Assembly: GCF_900116005.1 (NCBI RefSeq)
Contig: NZ_FOYI01000004.1
Span: 62,001 to 126,000, forward strand
Origin: Poseidonocella sedimentorum
GTDB taxonomy: Bacteria > Pseudomonadota > Alphaproteobacteria > Rhodobacterales > Rhodobacteraceae
Direction of reading: 5' to 3'
DNA: 64,000 bases
Under the pieces are notes generated by a model. The model saw only the letters and a list, made by a program, of their open reading frames with translations. It ran no database searches and had not been told where the DNA came from. A program made the translations under genes and the position numbers. Position 1 is the stretch's first letter, and every line of letters starts with the position of its first letter. Below are positions 1-9,486 of the stretch, piece by piece.

Positions 1-3000
1 GCGGGTTCCCGGCCGACCAGCGCGAAATGAACGCCGGGCCCGGCTACTTCGGCGCAGATTTCAGCGGTGATCCCGCGCGCCCCGCCGGTCGCCAGCACGA
101 CGCCACTCGCGGGGATCCGCCAGTCGGTCGGCGCGCCGCTCCTGATCAAGGGCGTTGCCCGCGCGGTATAGGCGAACCGGCGACCATTGCAGTAGGCGAC
201 CTCGTCCCCGCCGCCGGGGACAAGCGTTTCAAGCGCAATCGTCCCGGCCAGAAGCTGCGCGTCTTCGCTGACATCAAGATCGAGCACCTTCGCCATGATC
301 TTCGGGTGTTCGCGCGTGACCGAGGACAGCAGGCCATGCAGACCGCCGCCGCGCGCGCGCCGAGCCACCGCTGATCGCATCATATCGGGGTAGGCAGGGG
401 CGGCCGCAACGATCCGGAAAGGCACCTCACCGTCGATTTCCTCTTCCAACAACCGGAGCAGTTGAAACAGCCGCCGCGCCGGGTGGGTTGCACAGGGCTC
501 CGCCACATCCGGGCTGGGGGCGGCCCATTCGGTCCCATCCATGCCGTGCGGACCTTCCGCGAGCGCAAAAAGATCCACCACCGCGCCAATCGCTCCGTTC
601 ACCATCCGCAGCACCGCAACGCGGATCGCAAGCGCTTCGGGGTCGTTGAGATCCGCCCGGGAAATCACCGAGACACGCACCCCCTGCCGGAGCAGCTCGG
701 ACCGGACACGCTCTGTCAAGTCGGGCGGACCTTCCGTCACGATGCAAAGGCCGTCGAGGGGAATGACAGCCTCGGCGCGCAGCGGCACCTCCTCGGCCCG
801 GGCGCTGAAACGAGGGCAGGCGTGCGGGGCGGCGTCCGATTTTGCCGGGCCGTCGGGGGCGGGCTCATCTGGCGCGGTCGTGCCCGTGGCGGGTGCGGCC
901 TGGGGTGCAGCAGCGGCGGGAGATGAGACGATGTCGAACACGGCATCCGCGAGCCTCGCCACGGTCGTCGCGCCGACCAAGACGTCTGAGCTGTCCTGCA
1001 ACGCTTCGGTCAAATGCGCCGGGAAGCTCTCGATCAGATCGCCCATTATCTCGATCCGCTTCAGGGAATTGACCCCCAGATCCGCCGCCAGATCGAGGTC
1101 TCTGCCGATTGTGCGCTCCGCATAGCCGGTGCGCGCGGCGATGATGCGGATGCAATGGTCGGCCAGAGCCTCCCGGTCCTGCGGGACCGCGGGCGCGGCG
1201 TCCTCTGGGGTGGCCGCGACGGCGCTTTCATCCGGTGCCGTGCCCGGTGGCGGTTCGGCCGCGCGCGGCTCGGCCGGGGTCGCGGCGGTCTCATCTGGCC
1301 CGAACGCTGCTCCGTCCTCGCCGAGCATGCCGGAGAGCACACGTTCCTGCTGCTCCAGAAACAATCGCATCGTTGCCTGGTACTCCGCATAGACGAGGTC
1401 GCGCGGCGTGCCCGCGTCTCCTGCGGATACCCGGTCAGATCCGGCCAGCCGGTCGCGCGGCGGATCGGCGGTGTCGGCGGTGCGAAACTCCTTTGCGCCC
1501 ATATGGCCCGGCGTTCCGGCCCGCCAGACCCGGCCGCCATCGAGCAGCCACTCGGGATCAGCCGGTGGCGCGGGAATTGCGTCCAGTGCCAGCACCGGCA
1601 CATTCCGGTCTTCGAACAGCGCGGTGAGGTCAATCTCGCGGCCTTCCGCCCAGAGTGCGCCGAAGCTGCGCAGCCATGCCTCCAGCCCACCGTCGGTCGC
1701 CAGCGCATGGTGCGGCCTGTCGCCGAGGATCTGGCCGACGAGCCCTGTCAGCGTCCGCCCCGGGCCGATCTCGATGAAGCTGCGGACGCCCGCGGCCCAC
1801 ATGGTCTCCACCTGCGCGATGAAATCCACAGGTGCCTCCAGATGCCCGGCAAGGCGGTTGGCGATTTCGGCGGGCGCGGTCGGATAGGCGCGACCGTCGA
1901 GATTTGCGTGAACCTCCACCTCCCCGAGCGGCAGGATGGAGGCGTCGGCCAATGCGGCCGTAAATTGCTCCTGCACCGGCGCCATGAGCGGGGAATGGAA
2001 GGCAGACGAGACCGGGAGCATCCGCACCGCGACCCCCGCATCGCGAACGCGCTCGCACGCCACCTCGATCGCGGCCCGGGATCCCGACAGGACGGTTTGC
2101 TTCGGCCCGTTGAGGTTGGCAAGCACCACGCCGCTATCCGCGCCGAGCCGGCTGCGCAGCTCGTCAGCGGCGAGGCCGATCATCGCCATCGTTCCATCCT
2201 TGGGCCCGAGCTCGGCCATGAGGCGGCCACGCGTCTCGGCCAGCGAGACCAGCGTATCGCGGCTCATCGCACCGGCGGCGTGAAGGGCGACAAGCTCGCC
2301 AAAGCTGTGCCCGGCGTAGCGCGCAGGCGCGAGGCACAGGCGCCGCGCGAAATCCAGCATCCCGCAGCTGAGCGCGGCAAGGGCGGGCTGCGCGATCTCG
2401 GTCGCCGCCAAAGCCGCCGCTTGGGACGCGCGCGTGGCTGGATCGTGGGCCGCGGTCGGCAGGATCTCCGCCCGCTGGCGGCACGCGCTCAGCGCGGCGT
2501 GCACCTCCCGCGCATAAAGGGCGAGCTCCGCCCCCATCTGGGGATATTGCGCGCCCTGCCCCGGAAACAGGACGGCCAGTTCGCCCTCCGCCGGCGCCAG
2601 GGCCAGCGTGAGCCCGACGGTTTGCCCGTCTTCGCGCCCCGCAAGACGCGCGAGAGCCCCATCGATGCGGCTCAGCAACTCGCCCGCGTTGCGCGCCGTG
2701 ATGGCGGCACGGGCCGGCGTCGGGCCCTGCTGCTGCGCTTCCAGAATGGAGCTCAGGGAGAGCGTGCGCAGCTCGCCCGCTGGTCCGGCCCGCGGGTCCA
2801 TCCGTTCAGCGGCGGTCCGCAGGCGCGTCAGGGCCTTGACCAGATCGCCTGCGTCCGCACCGGCAGCAGTGAACACCTCCGCTGGCCAACGCGCGGCGCC
2901 CAAGGGGGCCATGGCGTCGTGCTGCTGAAGGACCGCATGGAAGTTGACGCCGCCGAACCCGAAGGCGCTGACCCCCGCGGTCGCCGGCGTTCCCTGCGGT

Positions 3001-6000
3001 TGCACCCAGGGCTGTGCCACTTGGAGCAATGCCGCGGGCCCCTTGGGATCATCGAGCCCCTTGAGCGGGGCCTCTACCCCGGGATGCGGCGGCAGCACGC
3101 GATGATGCAGTGCGAGCGCGGCCTTGGTGACCCCGACAAGACCAGCCGCCGCGCGGGTATGACCCAGGAGCGACTTGGCGGATCCGGCAATGCACGGGGT
3201 CCCCGCGGGCGCACCCTGCGCCGCGTTGCCGTGCTGTGACAGCGCTTTGACGAGGGTCTCCACCTCGGTTGAATCGCCCAGCTTCGTGCCGGTGGCATGG
3301 GCCTCATAGAGACCAAGGTCGGCCACGCTCGTGCCGGCCATCCCGTGCGCGCCATCAATCGCGCGCACCTGGCCCGCGGTTTTCGGTGCCGTGAGGCCAA
3401 GGCCCCGCCCGTCGCTCGCGCCGCCGATGCCGTTGATCGTCGCATAGACCCTATCACCATCCGCGATGGCGTCGCCGAGCCGCTTGAGCGCGAGGACAAC
3501 CACGCCTTCCGAGATCACGATGCCATCGGCGGCGGCGTCGAACACGCGGGCCTGCCCGGTGGGAGAGAGGGCGCCAGTATTCGAAAACGCAACATAGGCG
3601 TGGGGCGAGAGTTCGGCCTCGACCGCCCCGGCAAGCGCCAGATCCGACCGCCCCGAGTGCAGCTCGCGGATCGCGATGTCCAGAGAGGCAAGCGAGGACG
3701 CGCAGGCCGCATCGACGGTGAAGTTCGGGCCACCGAAGTCAAACCGGTTGGCCACACGGCCGGCGACCACATTCAGCAAGATGCCGGGAAAGGTCTCTTC
3801 CGTCCATTCGGGCAGGCGCGCGCGTTCCTGCGCATCGGCCTCCAGCACCAGCGGCAACCCGCTGCGCAGCTTGTACATCTGTTCGACGTCCCCCGCGCTT
3901 GCGACCCCGAAGATAACCGCGGTGCGGGCCCGTAGCGCCTCCAGCCGCCGTGTGCCGGTCAGCCCCGCATCGTTCAGGGCGCGCGTCGTCGCCTCCAGCG
4001 CCAAGAGCTGGGGCAGGCAGATCGAGCCCAGAACCTGGGGCGGAATGCCGTAGCTCACCGGATCGAAGGCGACAGGATCGATGAAGCCGCCCCATTTCGA
4101 CTGGATCCCGTCGGGGTCGGGGGGGCTCTGGTCCGGCCGGTAGAACAGACGCCAATCCCAGCGGCGGTCCGGGACTTCGGTGATGGTGCTGCGGCCATCC
4201 AGCAATAGCCGCCACAGACCATCGGCATCCTCGGCCCCGGGCACGATACAGCCGATCCCGATGATCGCGACGGGTTCGGGCGGCGCGGCGCGGGCGGGGG
4301 CTGTTCTCGCTTCGGTCGCGGCTTGCAACTGCGCGATGGCGCCCTCGGTCACGGCTGAGTGGAGGTCGCCGATCGAGGTGGTCCTGCCCATCAGAGCGGC
4401 CGCTTCTCCCATCATGAACAGCCCCTCCTGCCGTTGCGTTTCCGCCGGCGCGGCAACAAGGTCCGCGCCCTCGCGGATGATCCCTTTCGAGGCGAGGCGC
4501 AGGCGCCCCGTGACCACTCGCTCCAGCGCCTCTGACAACGCGGCGCCCGTCACACCCTCGGCGCTCAGCCGGCTGCGCTCGCCTTCGAATGTCTCGACAA
4601 ATGCGGTGGGTGCGCAGCGGATGGCGTGTCCGGGCCCGGTCTTGATCGCGGCGGTCGAGCGGCAGGCAATCGCCGCCTCCTGAAACGCCGGACCGATGGC
4701 GCCGCTCCGTGTCGCGTCCTCGGTCAGCAGATACGCGCTGCCCATCAGCAGACCAAACCGCGCAGGAAAGATCGGCACCGCCATCGCCGCGATCATGGCG
4801 GCGGAGCGCGCGTCATGGATGCCGCCGGCAAAGAGCACATGCACGTCGGACCTCAGCGCCTCGGGCAGCGAACGCAGCACCTCGACCACCGCCCCCCAGA
4901 GCGCAAAGCCGCCGAGCGGGCCGATATGGCCGCCACACTCCGCGCCTTCCACGACGAAATGCCGCGCGCCCTGTTCGAGATACTGCCGCAGCAGCGTCGG
5001 CGTCGGCGCGTGCAGATAGGTGGTGATGCCCTGTTTTTCCAACCGGCGCGCCTGTTCCGGACGCCCGCCGGCGATCAGCGCGAAGGGTGGCCGAGTGGCC
5101 TCGACCGCGGCGATCTGCGGCTCGAGGACATCAGGGGAAAGATATCCCAACAGCCCCACACCCCAGGGTTGGCTGCCGAGCCGTTCCGCCGTCGAGGCCA
5201 GTACCGCGGCGGCATCGCCCCCTTCCATCATCGCCAGCGCGAGCATGGGCAACCCGCCCGCGCCCGCCACATGGGCCGCGAAAGCAGGCCCGTCGCTGAC
5301 CCGCGTCATCGGGCCCTGCACAAGCGGAAGCCGGGTGCCGTGCGCCGCGGCGAGCGGGCCATCCGGTGCCAGCGCGCGCCGGTTCAAAGCCCTCTCGGGC
5401 GCCTCGGCCGCTGTCTCCCGCACCTCGGCCACCAGACGACCGAGACGCCCGCAGCGGCGCGCCACCTGAGCCTGCGTATCGAGGCCCTGACCCACCGGCA
5501 GCGCCCAGTCATCCGGATCGCCCCAGCCCATCCTCGCGGGCGGCTCTCCCCCCGCAGCGGCGCGGAAGGCCTCCGCTCCGGCCAGATCGGCCCGGCATGC
5601 CACACGGACCGCGCCCGATCCCCTGGTTTCGATCACCGCCGTATCCGTCCCGGCAAGGGAGGCCAGCTTCGCTATCACGCCGGAGGGCAAGGCGGTTTCC
5701 GCCAGATGGATCAACGCATCGTCGAGCACGACGCCAGCGGCCCCCGCAAGCCGGCTCGCGGCCGCAGTCGCCGGGCCGATGGCTCCTTGTATCCAGAACG
5801 GATGTGCCCCGGTTGCGAGGCGTTGGGCGAGGATGAAGGCGCTTTCGCGGCCTGAAACCCCACCGCATTCGGATCCGCGCCCCAGCACGCCAGAGATGCC
5901 GAGCGAGGGGTCGATCTGGTCCAGATCGCCTGCATCCGCGATCTCCAGCCAGATGCTCCGGCCGGGTGTCATCAGAGCCCTGAGCGCAGAGGACGGCCGA

Positions 6001-6257
6001 TGCTGCCAGCCAGTCAGCACGACGTCATGGGGATGACCCTCAAACCCGCCGAGCACATCGCGCTGATCCGGCGTTGCCCGGACCGCCAGCGCGCCGCCGC
6101 GCGCCCGCAGATGCGCCACGTCGGCGGCTGTCCAACTGCGCGTTCCATCGACGGCGGCGTCCAGAAGCGCCGTGGCCCCGCAGCGCAGCGCGGCCTCTGC
6201 CAATTCGATGCCGAAGGCGGCAGGAGCCAGGCAAATGACCCGCATCTTCGTGGTCAT
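1..6257 (-). CDS. Type I PKS, PUFA/glycolipid-synthase type (ER-like barrel-KS-AT-ACP-KR), 3' end outside window
   Basis: This is a multidomain iterative polyketide synthase; about 2,085 residues are visible and the frame runs off the left edge. Residues ~1-300 look like a degenerate TIM barrel. Residues ~305-600 are an intact 2-nitropropane-dioxygenase/FMN enoylreductase-like barrel (PfaD-like) starting LPLVQGPMTRVSD. The ketosynthase is at ~660-1110, with DAACASS (Cys852), EAHATGT and a later GHTRAAAG histidine. The acyltransferase is at ~1228-1530, with GHSFGE (Ser1318) and SAFHSP (His1421). The ACP motif LGVNSLKRIEI carries the phosphopantetheine serine (Ser1731) and resembles PUFA-synthase ACPs. 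A ketoreductase begins near residue 2050 with ATGGARGIT. The start overlaps the upstream glycosyltransferase stop as ATGA (6257/6254), so the two are translationally coupled. I translated this frame by hand and saw no stop. The product is unknown; a glycolipid or modified fatty acid is inferred. Confidence 0.92.
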   Translation of the reverse strand, partial: MTTKMRVICLAPAAFGIELAEAALRCGATALLDAAVDGTRSWTAADVAHLRARGGALAVRATPDQRDVLGGFEGHPHDVVLTGWQHRPSSALRALMTPGRSIWLEIADAGDLDQIDPSLGISGVLGRGSECGGVSGRESAFILAQRLATGAHPFWIQGAIGPATAAASRLAGAAGVVLDDALIHLAETALPSGVIAKLASLAGTDTAVIETRGSGAVRVACRADLAGAEAFRAAAGGEPPARMGWGDPDDWALPVGQGLDTQAQVARRCGRLGRLVAEVRETAAEAPERALNRRALAPDGPLAAAHGTRLPLVQGPMTRVSDGPAFAAHVAGAGGLPMLALAMMEGGDAAAVLASTAERLGSQPWGVGLLGYLSPDVLEPQIAAVEATRPPFALIAGGRPEQARRLEKQGITTYLHAPTPTLLRQYLEQGARHFVVEGAECGGHIGPLGGFALWGAVVEVLRSLPEALRSDVHVLFAGGIHDARSAAMIAAMAVPIFPARFGLLMGSAYLLTEDATRSGAIGPAFQEAAIACRSTAAIKTGPGHAIRCAPTAFVETFEGERSRLSAEGVTGAALSEALERVVTGRLRLASKGIIREGADLVAAPAETQRQEGLFMMGEAAALMGRTTSIGDLHSAVTEGAIAQLQAATEARTAPARAAPPEPVAIIGIGCIVPGAEDADGLWRLLLDGRSTITEVPDRRWDWRLFYRPDQSPPDPDGIQSKWGGFIDPVAFDPVSYGIPPQVLGSICLPQLLALEATTRALNDAGLTGTRRLEALRARTAVIFGVASAGDVEQMYKLRSGLPLVLEADAQERARLPEWTEETFPGILLNVVAGRVANRFDFGGPNFTVDAACASSLASLDIAIRELHSGRSDLALAGAVEAELSPHAYVAFSNTGALSPTGQARVFDAAADGIVISEGVVVLALKRLGDAIADGDRVYATINGIGGASDGRGLGLTAPKTAGQVRAIDGAHGMAGTSVADLGLYEAHATGTKLGDSTEVETLVKALSQHGNAAQGAPAGTPCIAGSAKSLLGHTRAAAGLVGVTKAALALHHRVLPPHPGVEAPLKGLDDPKGPAALLQVAQPWVQPQGTPATAGVSAFGFGGVNFHAVLQQHDAMAPLGAARWPAEVFTAAGADAGDLVKALTRLRTAAERMDPRAGPAGELRTLSLSSILEAQQQGPTPARAAITARNAGELLSRIDGALARLAGREDGQTVGLTLALAPAEGELAVLFPGQGAQYPQMGAELALYAREVHAALSACRQRAEILPTAAHDPATRASQAAALAATEIAQPALAALSCGMLDFARRLCLAPARYAGHSFGELVALHAAGAMSRDTLVSLAETRGRLMAELGPKDGTMAMIGLAADELRSRLGADSGVVLANLNGPKQTVLSGSRAAIEVACERVRDAGVAVRMLPVSSAFHSPLMAPVQEQFTAALADASILPLGEVEVHANLDGRAYPTAPAEIANRLAGHLEAPVDFIAQVETMWAAGVRSFIEIGPGRTLTGLVGQILGDRPHHALATDGGLEAWLRSFGALWAEGREIDLTALFEDRNVPVLALDAIPAPPADPEWLLDGGRVWRAGTPGHMGAKEFRTADTADPPRDRLAGSDRVSAGDAGTPRDLVYAEYQATMRLFLEQQERVLSGMLGEDGAAFGPDETAATPAEPRAAEPPPGTAPDESAVAATPEDAAPAVPQDREALADHCIRIIAARTGYAERTIGRDLDLAADLGVNSLKRIEIMGDLIESFPAHLTEALQDSSDVLVGATTVARLADAVFDIVSSPAAAAPQAAPATGTTAPDEPAPDGPAKSDAAPHACPRFSARAEEVPLRAEAVIPLDGLCIVTEGPPDLTERVRSELLRQGVRVSVISRADLNDPEALAIRVAVLRMVNGAIGAVVDLFALAEGPHGMDGTEWAAPSPDVAEPCATHPARRLFQLLRLLEEEIDGEVPFRIVAAAPAYPDMMRSAVARRARGGGLHGLLSSVTREHPKIMAKVLDLDVSEDAQLLAGTIALETLVPGGGDEVAYCNGRRFAYTARATPLIRSGAPTDWRIPASGVVLATGGARGITAEICAEVAGPGVHFALVGREP

Positions 6258-7621
6258 GCGCGATCCTCCGCTTGTCTGTTCCCGGACGCCAGCGCAAGGC
6301 CGAGGTCCTCTGTCGCGCGCTGATCGGGTTTTGCCGATCTGCGTGTTGCGCCGCGCGCAGGTTGGCCGAGGGCGGTTTCGAGACTCCCGCAGGCGGTCCC
6401 CACGCCGTCTTCCCGTGCGATCCGGTCCGCGGCCCGCAGCGCACCGCGCTTCAGCTCAGGGTCGGTCGCCACTGCGTCGATGGCCCGCGCAACCTGCTCG
6501 GCGGTCAGCGTGGCCGCCGCCAACGGGGCCGGACCGGCCCGCAGATGCGCAATCCGCTCGCCCCAGAGCCTCTGGTCATAGCCAAACGCCACGGCGACGC
6601 TCGGCGTGCCGCTCTGCAACGCCATGGCCACGGATCCCGCGCCGCCCTGGTGGACCATTCCCGCGACCCGCGGAAGCAGCCAGCCGTAGGGCACCTTGTC
6701 GATGACGAACATGTCATCGGTGAGCTCGACCCCCTTCAGCCCGCCCCAGCCGGAAATCAGGATCCCGCGCCGACCCGAGGCCCGCAGCCCCGCGACGACC
6801 GCGCGCGTGACCTTGCGGGCATCACCGCCAACCTGGCTGCTGAAGCCGATCGCGACGGGGGGATCGCCTTCGTTGAGGAACGCCTCCAGATCGGGCGGCG
6901 GGGTATAGATCGCGGTGTCTTCCAGAAACCAGTACCCGGTGACATGCACATGCCGCCCCCAATCCCAGGGTTTCGGCAGGACACTGGGGCTGAAGCCGAA
7001 GAGATGCGGCGCCCTGCGCAGCCGGCGCAGCTCTGTGCGCCAGTCGAGTGGGGCGAGGCCCAGGCTTTGCTTGCGCCAGCGATCCACCTGGGGCTGACCG
7101 ATACGGGTGAAGGGAAGCGCCTTGCGCCAGGACAGACGGTTATGGACCGGCCCGCCGACCAGCGTCCGGCGATCCTGAAACGGGTTCGCAAAGACGCTCG
7201 TCGGCAGATGCAGCGCCGGGGTTGCACCCACGACGAAGAGGGGCACGCCAAAAGCTTCCGCCAGCGAGGGCCCCGCCCGCGTCCAGGACCAGCAGAGGAT
7301 CGCATCGGTGCCCGCGCAGGCCTTCGTGCACGCAACAAAGAGCTTGTCGAGAAACGTGCCGAGATAGTCCTGAAAGAAGCGCTGAAACGCCTGCTCGTCT
7401 CTCAGCCGGTCGCGCATCGCCGCCCCGGCGGCGCCACCGAAGAAGCTGGCGGCCCGGCCCGTAAGCGGAAAAAAGTCCAGCCCGTGTCCTTCGACCCAGT
7501 CCTGAAAATCGCGGGGCGCCGCGAAACGCACGGCGAACCCCCGCGCCTTGAGCCCCAGCGACAATGCCAGAAGCGGCTGCACATCTCCACGGGAGCCCAG
7601 AGCGAGTACCGTAATGTGCAT
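6254..7621 (-). CDS. GT1-family glycosyltransferase (sterol/macrolide UDP-glycosyltransferase-like)
   Basis: This 455-aa GT-B fold enzyme transfers a nucleotide-activated sugar to a lipophilic acceptor. The N-terminus has the family signature LGSRGDVQPLLAL (residues ~8-20). The C-terminal donor site has HQGGAGS at 324-330, followed by a GTPSVAVAFGYDQ-type segment, as in rhamnosyl-, sterol- and macrolide-glycosyltransferases. The start at 7621 has an AGGAGG-type site a few bases upstream. The gene sits 11 bp after the ACP gene and overlaps the PKS start by 4 bp, so it very likely glycosylates the PKS product (inference). The sugar may be the deoxysugar made by the enzymes at 11,363-13,311. Confidence 0.9.
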   Translation of the reverse strand: MHITVLALGSRGDVQPLLALSLGLKARGFAVRFAAPRDFQDWVEGHGLDFFPLTGRAASFFGGAAGAAMRDRLRDEQAFQRFFQDYLGTFLDKLFVACTKACAGTDAILCWSWTRAGPSLAEAFGVPLFVVGATPALHLPTSVFANPFQDRRTLVGGPVHNRLSWRKALPFTRIGQPQVDRWRKQSLGLAPLDWRTELRRLRRAPHLFGFSPSVLPKPWDWGRHVHVTGYWFLEDTAIYTPPPDLEAFLNEGDPPVAIGFSSQVGGDARKVTRAVVAGLRASGRRGILISGWGGLKGVELTDDMFVIDKVPYGWLLPRVAGMVHQGGAGSVAMALQSGTPSVAVAFGYDQRLWGERIAHLRAGPAPLAAATLTAEQVARAIDAVATDPELKRGALRAADRIAREDGVGTACGSLETALGQPARGATRRSAKPDQRATEDLGLALASGNRQAEDRA

Positions 7622-7632
7622 GGTCGCCCCTC

Positions 7633-7938
7633 CTATTCAGCCTCAACCGCGATGTCGGCGCTCTTGAGGACGAAATCGTGGATCTCGCCCAAGGCAAGAT
7701 CATCGACATAATCGCCGTCCCGCACCGCCAGATCCTCGAACCGCAGCGCGATGTGCAGGCGGTTCTCCAGGGTGATCGCCAGATGTATCGCCTCGACCGA
7801 GGACAGGCCGAGATCCGCGTTGATTTGCGTCTGTCGCGTCATGTCGCCGGGCTCCTCGCCAAGATCGTCGAGGATCTCGGTCACCGCCTCCAAGAGGGCG
7901 TCCCAGCAGCGCCGTGGGGTCAGATCATGTGCAGGCAT
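7633..7938 (-). CDS. Free-standing acyl carrier protein
   Basis: This is a 101-aa acyl carrier protein with the phosphopantetheine attachment motif DLGLSSVEAIHLAI; the second serine of that motif would carry the prosthetic group. I placed the start at the ATG at 7938 (MPAHDLTPRR), which has AAGGAG about 12 bases upstream. The frame is open a further 27 codons, but that stretch does not look like an ACP. It lies between the radical SAM gene and the glycosyltransferase/PKS pair. It is separate from the ACP inside the PKS, so it may carry a starter unit, an accepted acyl chain, or an intermediate for the radical SAM enzymes (inference). Confidence 0.88.
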   Translation of the reverse strand: MPAHDLTPRRCWDALLEAVTEILDDLGEEPGDMTRQTQINADLGLSSVEAIHLAITLENRLHIALRFEDLAVRDGDYVDDLALGEIHDFVLKSADIAVEAE

Positions 7939-8112
7939 GTGCGGGGTAATCTCCTTGTGGCTTCGAATGGCGTGGGTGCTCAAAAAGGTCGCGGTGCTCC
8001 AAGGTTGCGGGCTCTGCAATGACGACGGGCGGCTGCCGGTGAGACGCGCCTTCCGGCGGTCTCCTGAACGACACTTGCCGGAGCGGCGGAGGCGCGGAGC
8101 TTGTGCATCTTC

Positions 8113-9486
8113 TCACAGGCCTCCGACCGGAATGGCCCCGCCGGCCCGGCGGGGGAGGCCGGCGCGCGTCCGGGTCTCGGGCTCTGCCGGCGTCGCGTCG
8201 GGCCTCCCGGCCATCTCTGCGGTTGCCTTCAGCTCGGCAAGCTCGGGCACCGTCCGCGCAAGCGATTGCCCCCGCGCGCTGTCCATCACCTCCATCCAGC
8301 GCAAGAACTCAGGGACCAACTCGCTGCGATCCTTGCCCATCATGTGGTTCCGGATTGCCGTGACGGAGGCGATGAGATCGGGCCGGTGGCGGTTGTCGGG
8401 CCACCCGCTTTCAAGCTTTGCAATCAGCTCGCGGAGCCGCAAATCCGCCCGGGCCTTGAGCTTTGGCGGCAGGATGCGCGTGTCCAGATGGGCGGGGTGG
8501 GTGACGATGCTGAGGTTCGGGCATTCGTTGTTCCGGAGCGTGCCGAGCAGGTAATGGAGCAAGGGCTCAAGCGCAAAGACGTTCAGAACCTGGATGGCCG
8601 AGTTGGTGGTGAAGCCGCCCGAGAGGTTCAGGGTCTCGGTGTGGGTATCGAAATACCTCAGATTGCTGTCGACCCGTGCCCATTTCGAGGGCGCGCGAAT
8701 GTAGTCGTTGATCGCATCGACCCCGTCGACACTGGCGGTGAGACGAATGGCGCGAAACGCGGGCCACAACCGCGCGATCCGGTCCGGCAGGAGCGTCGCG
8801 TTCGTATTGTAGCTGATGGTGAGGGATTTAGCGCGCCCGGTGTCGACCATCCGTTCGAGAAAATCGAACATGCCTTCGATCAGCAGCGGCTCACCCCCGG
8901 CGAAGTTGATGCTCTCGAGATTGGGCGCGTCATGCTCAAGCGCGGTCCAGAATTCCGCATTGTCGAACCAGTCCATCCGCCGGAAGCGGTCGAAATAGGG
9001 ATGGGTTTCCGGGGCGCCTCCTGCCTTGGCGAACTCGGCGATCAGCGCCTTGCTCGATTGCGGAGAACACATCCGGCACTTGAGATTGCAGATGTTGCCC
9101 AGCCGCAGGTCCGCCGTCCGCAGATCGGCCTCGATCCGCCCGTCCGGCGCGGTGCTGGCCACGTGGTCGGGCAAGGTCTCGGCCCAGCGTGCGTTTGAAA
9201 CCTGGCGATGGCTCCGCCCGCCGAGATCCTCCAGCCGGTAACACCGCTCGCAGGCAGCGGGCCGGTCGCCCGCCAGCATCTCCCGGCGGAGCGTTCGCAT
9301 CGTGCTGGTGTTCATCGCGGCCTGCAACCCGCCCGGCGCGGTGACGGTGCGGGGCTCGCCGGTGGCGTCGTCGATATTGGGCAAACCGGACCCGATGGTT
9401 CGGCAACATGGCCAAAGGGTGCCCGCCTCATCCGCAAAAAGGTGCATCCATGGCAACACGCAAAAGGAGCAGGAGGGCTCGGTCAT
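8113..9486 (-). CDS. Twitch-domain radical SAM protein
   Basis: This 457-aa radical SAM enzyme has the 4Fe-4S motif CNLKCRMC at Cys133, Cys137 and Cys140. A cysteine-rich N-terminus probably binds an auxiliary cluster: Cys9 in CVLPW, Cys27-Cys28 in WPCC, and Cys79-x2-Cys82. This arrangement matches the N-terminal twitch radical SAM family (known family; substrate undefined). It is built like the protein at 13,295-14,716. The start overlaps the upstream glycosyltransferase stop as ATGA (9486/9483). A 174-bp gap separates its stop from the ACP start, the widest spacing in this block. The reaction cannot be read from the sequence; modification of the polyketide, sugar or ACP-bound intermediate is inferred. 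Confidence 0.9.
   Translation of the reverse strand: MTEPSCSFCVLPWMHLFADEAGTLWPCCRTIGSGLPNIDDATGEPRTVTAPGGLQAAMNTSTMRTLRREMLAGDRPAACERCYRLEDLGGRSHRQVSNARWAETLPDHVASTAPDGRIEADLRTADLRLGNICNLKCRMCSPQSSKALIAEFAKAGGAPETHPYFDRFRRMDWFDNAEFWTALEHDAPNLESINFAGGEPLLIEGMFDFLERMVDTGRAKSLTISYNTNATLLPDRIARLWPAFRAIRLTASVDGVDAINDYIRAPSKWARVDSNLRYFDTHTETLNLSGGFTTNSAIQVLNVFALEPLLHYLLGTLRNNECPNLSIVTHPAHLDTRILPPKLKARADLRLRELIAKLESGWPDNRHRPDLIASVTAIRNHMMGKDRSELVPEFLRWMEVMDSARGQSLARTVPELAELKATAEMAGRPDATPAEPETRTRAGLPRRAGGAIPVGGL

Noticed and set aside
1014-3239. 741-aa open frame on the plus strand
   Set aside because: It is antisense to the PKS KS-AT-ACP region, has no family-like motifs and reflects GC-rich codon bias.
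4626-5855. 409-aa plus-strand frame
   Set aside because: It is a mirror of the N-terminal barrel region of the PKS on the other strand.
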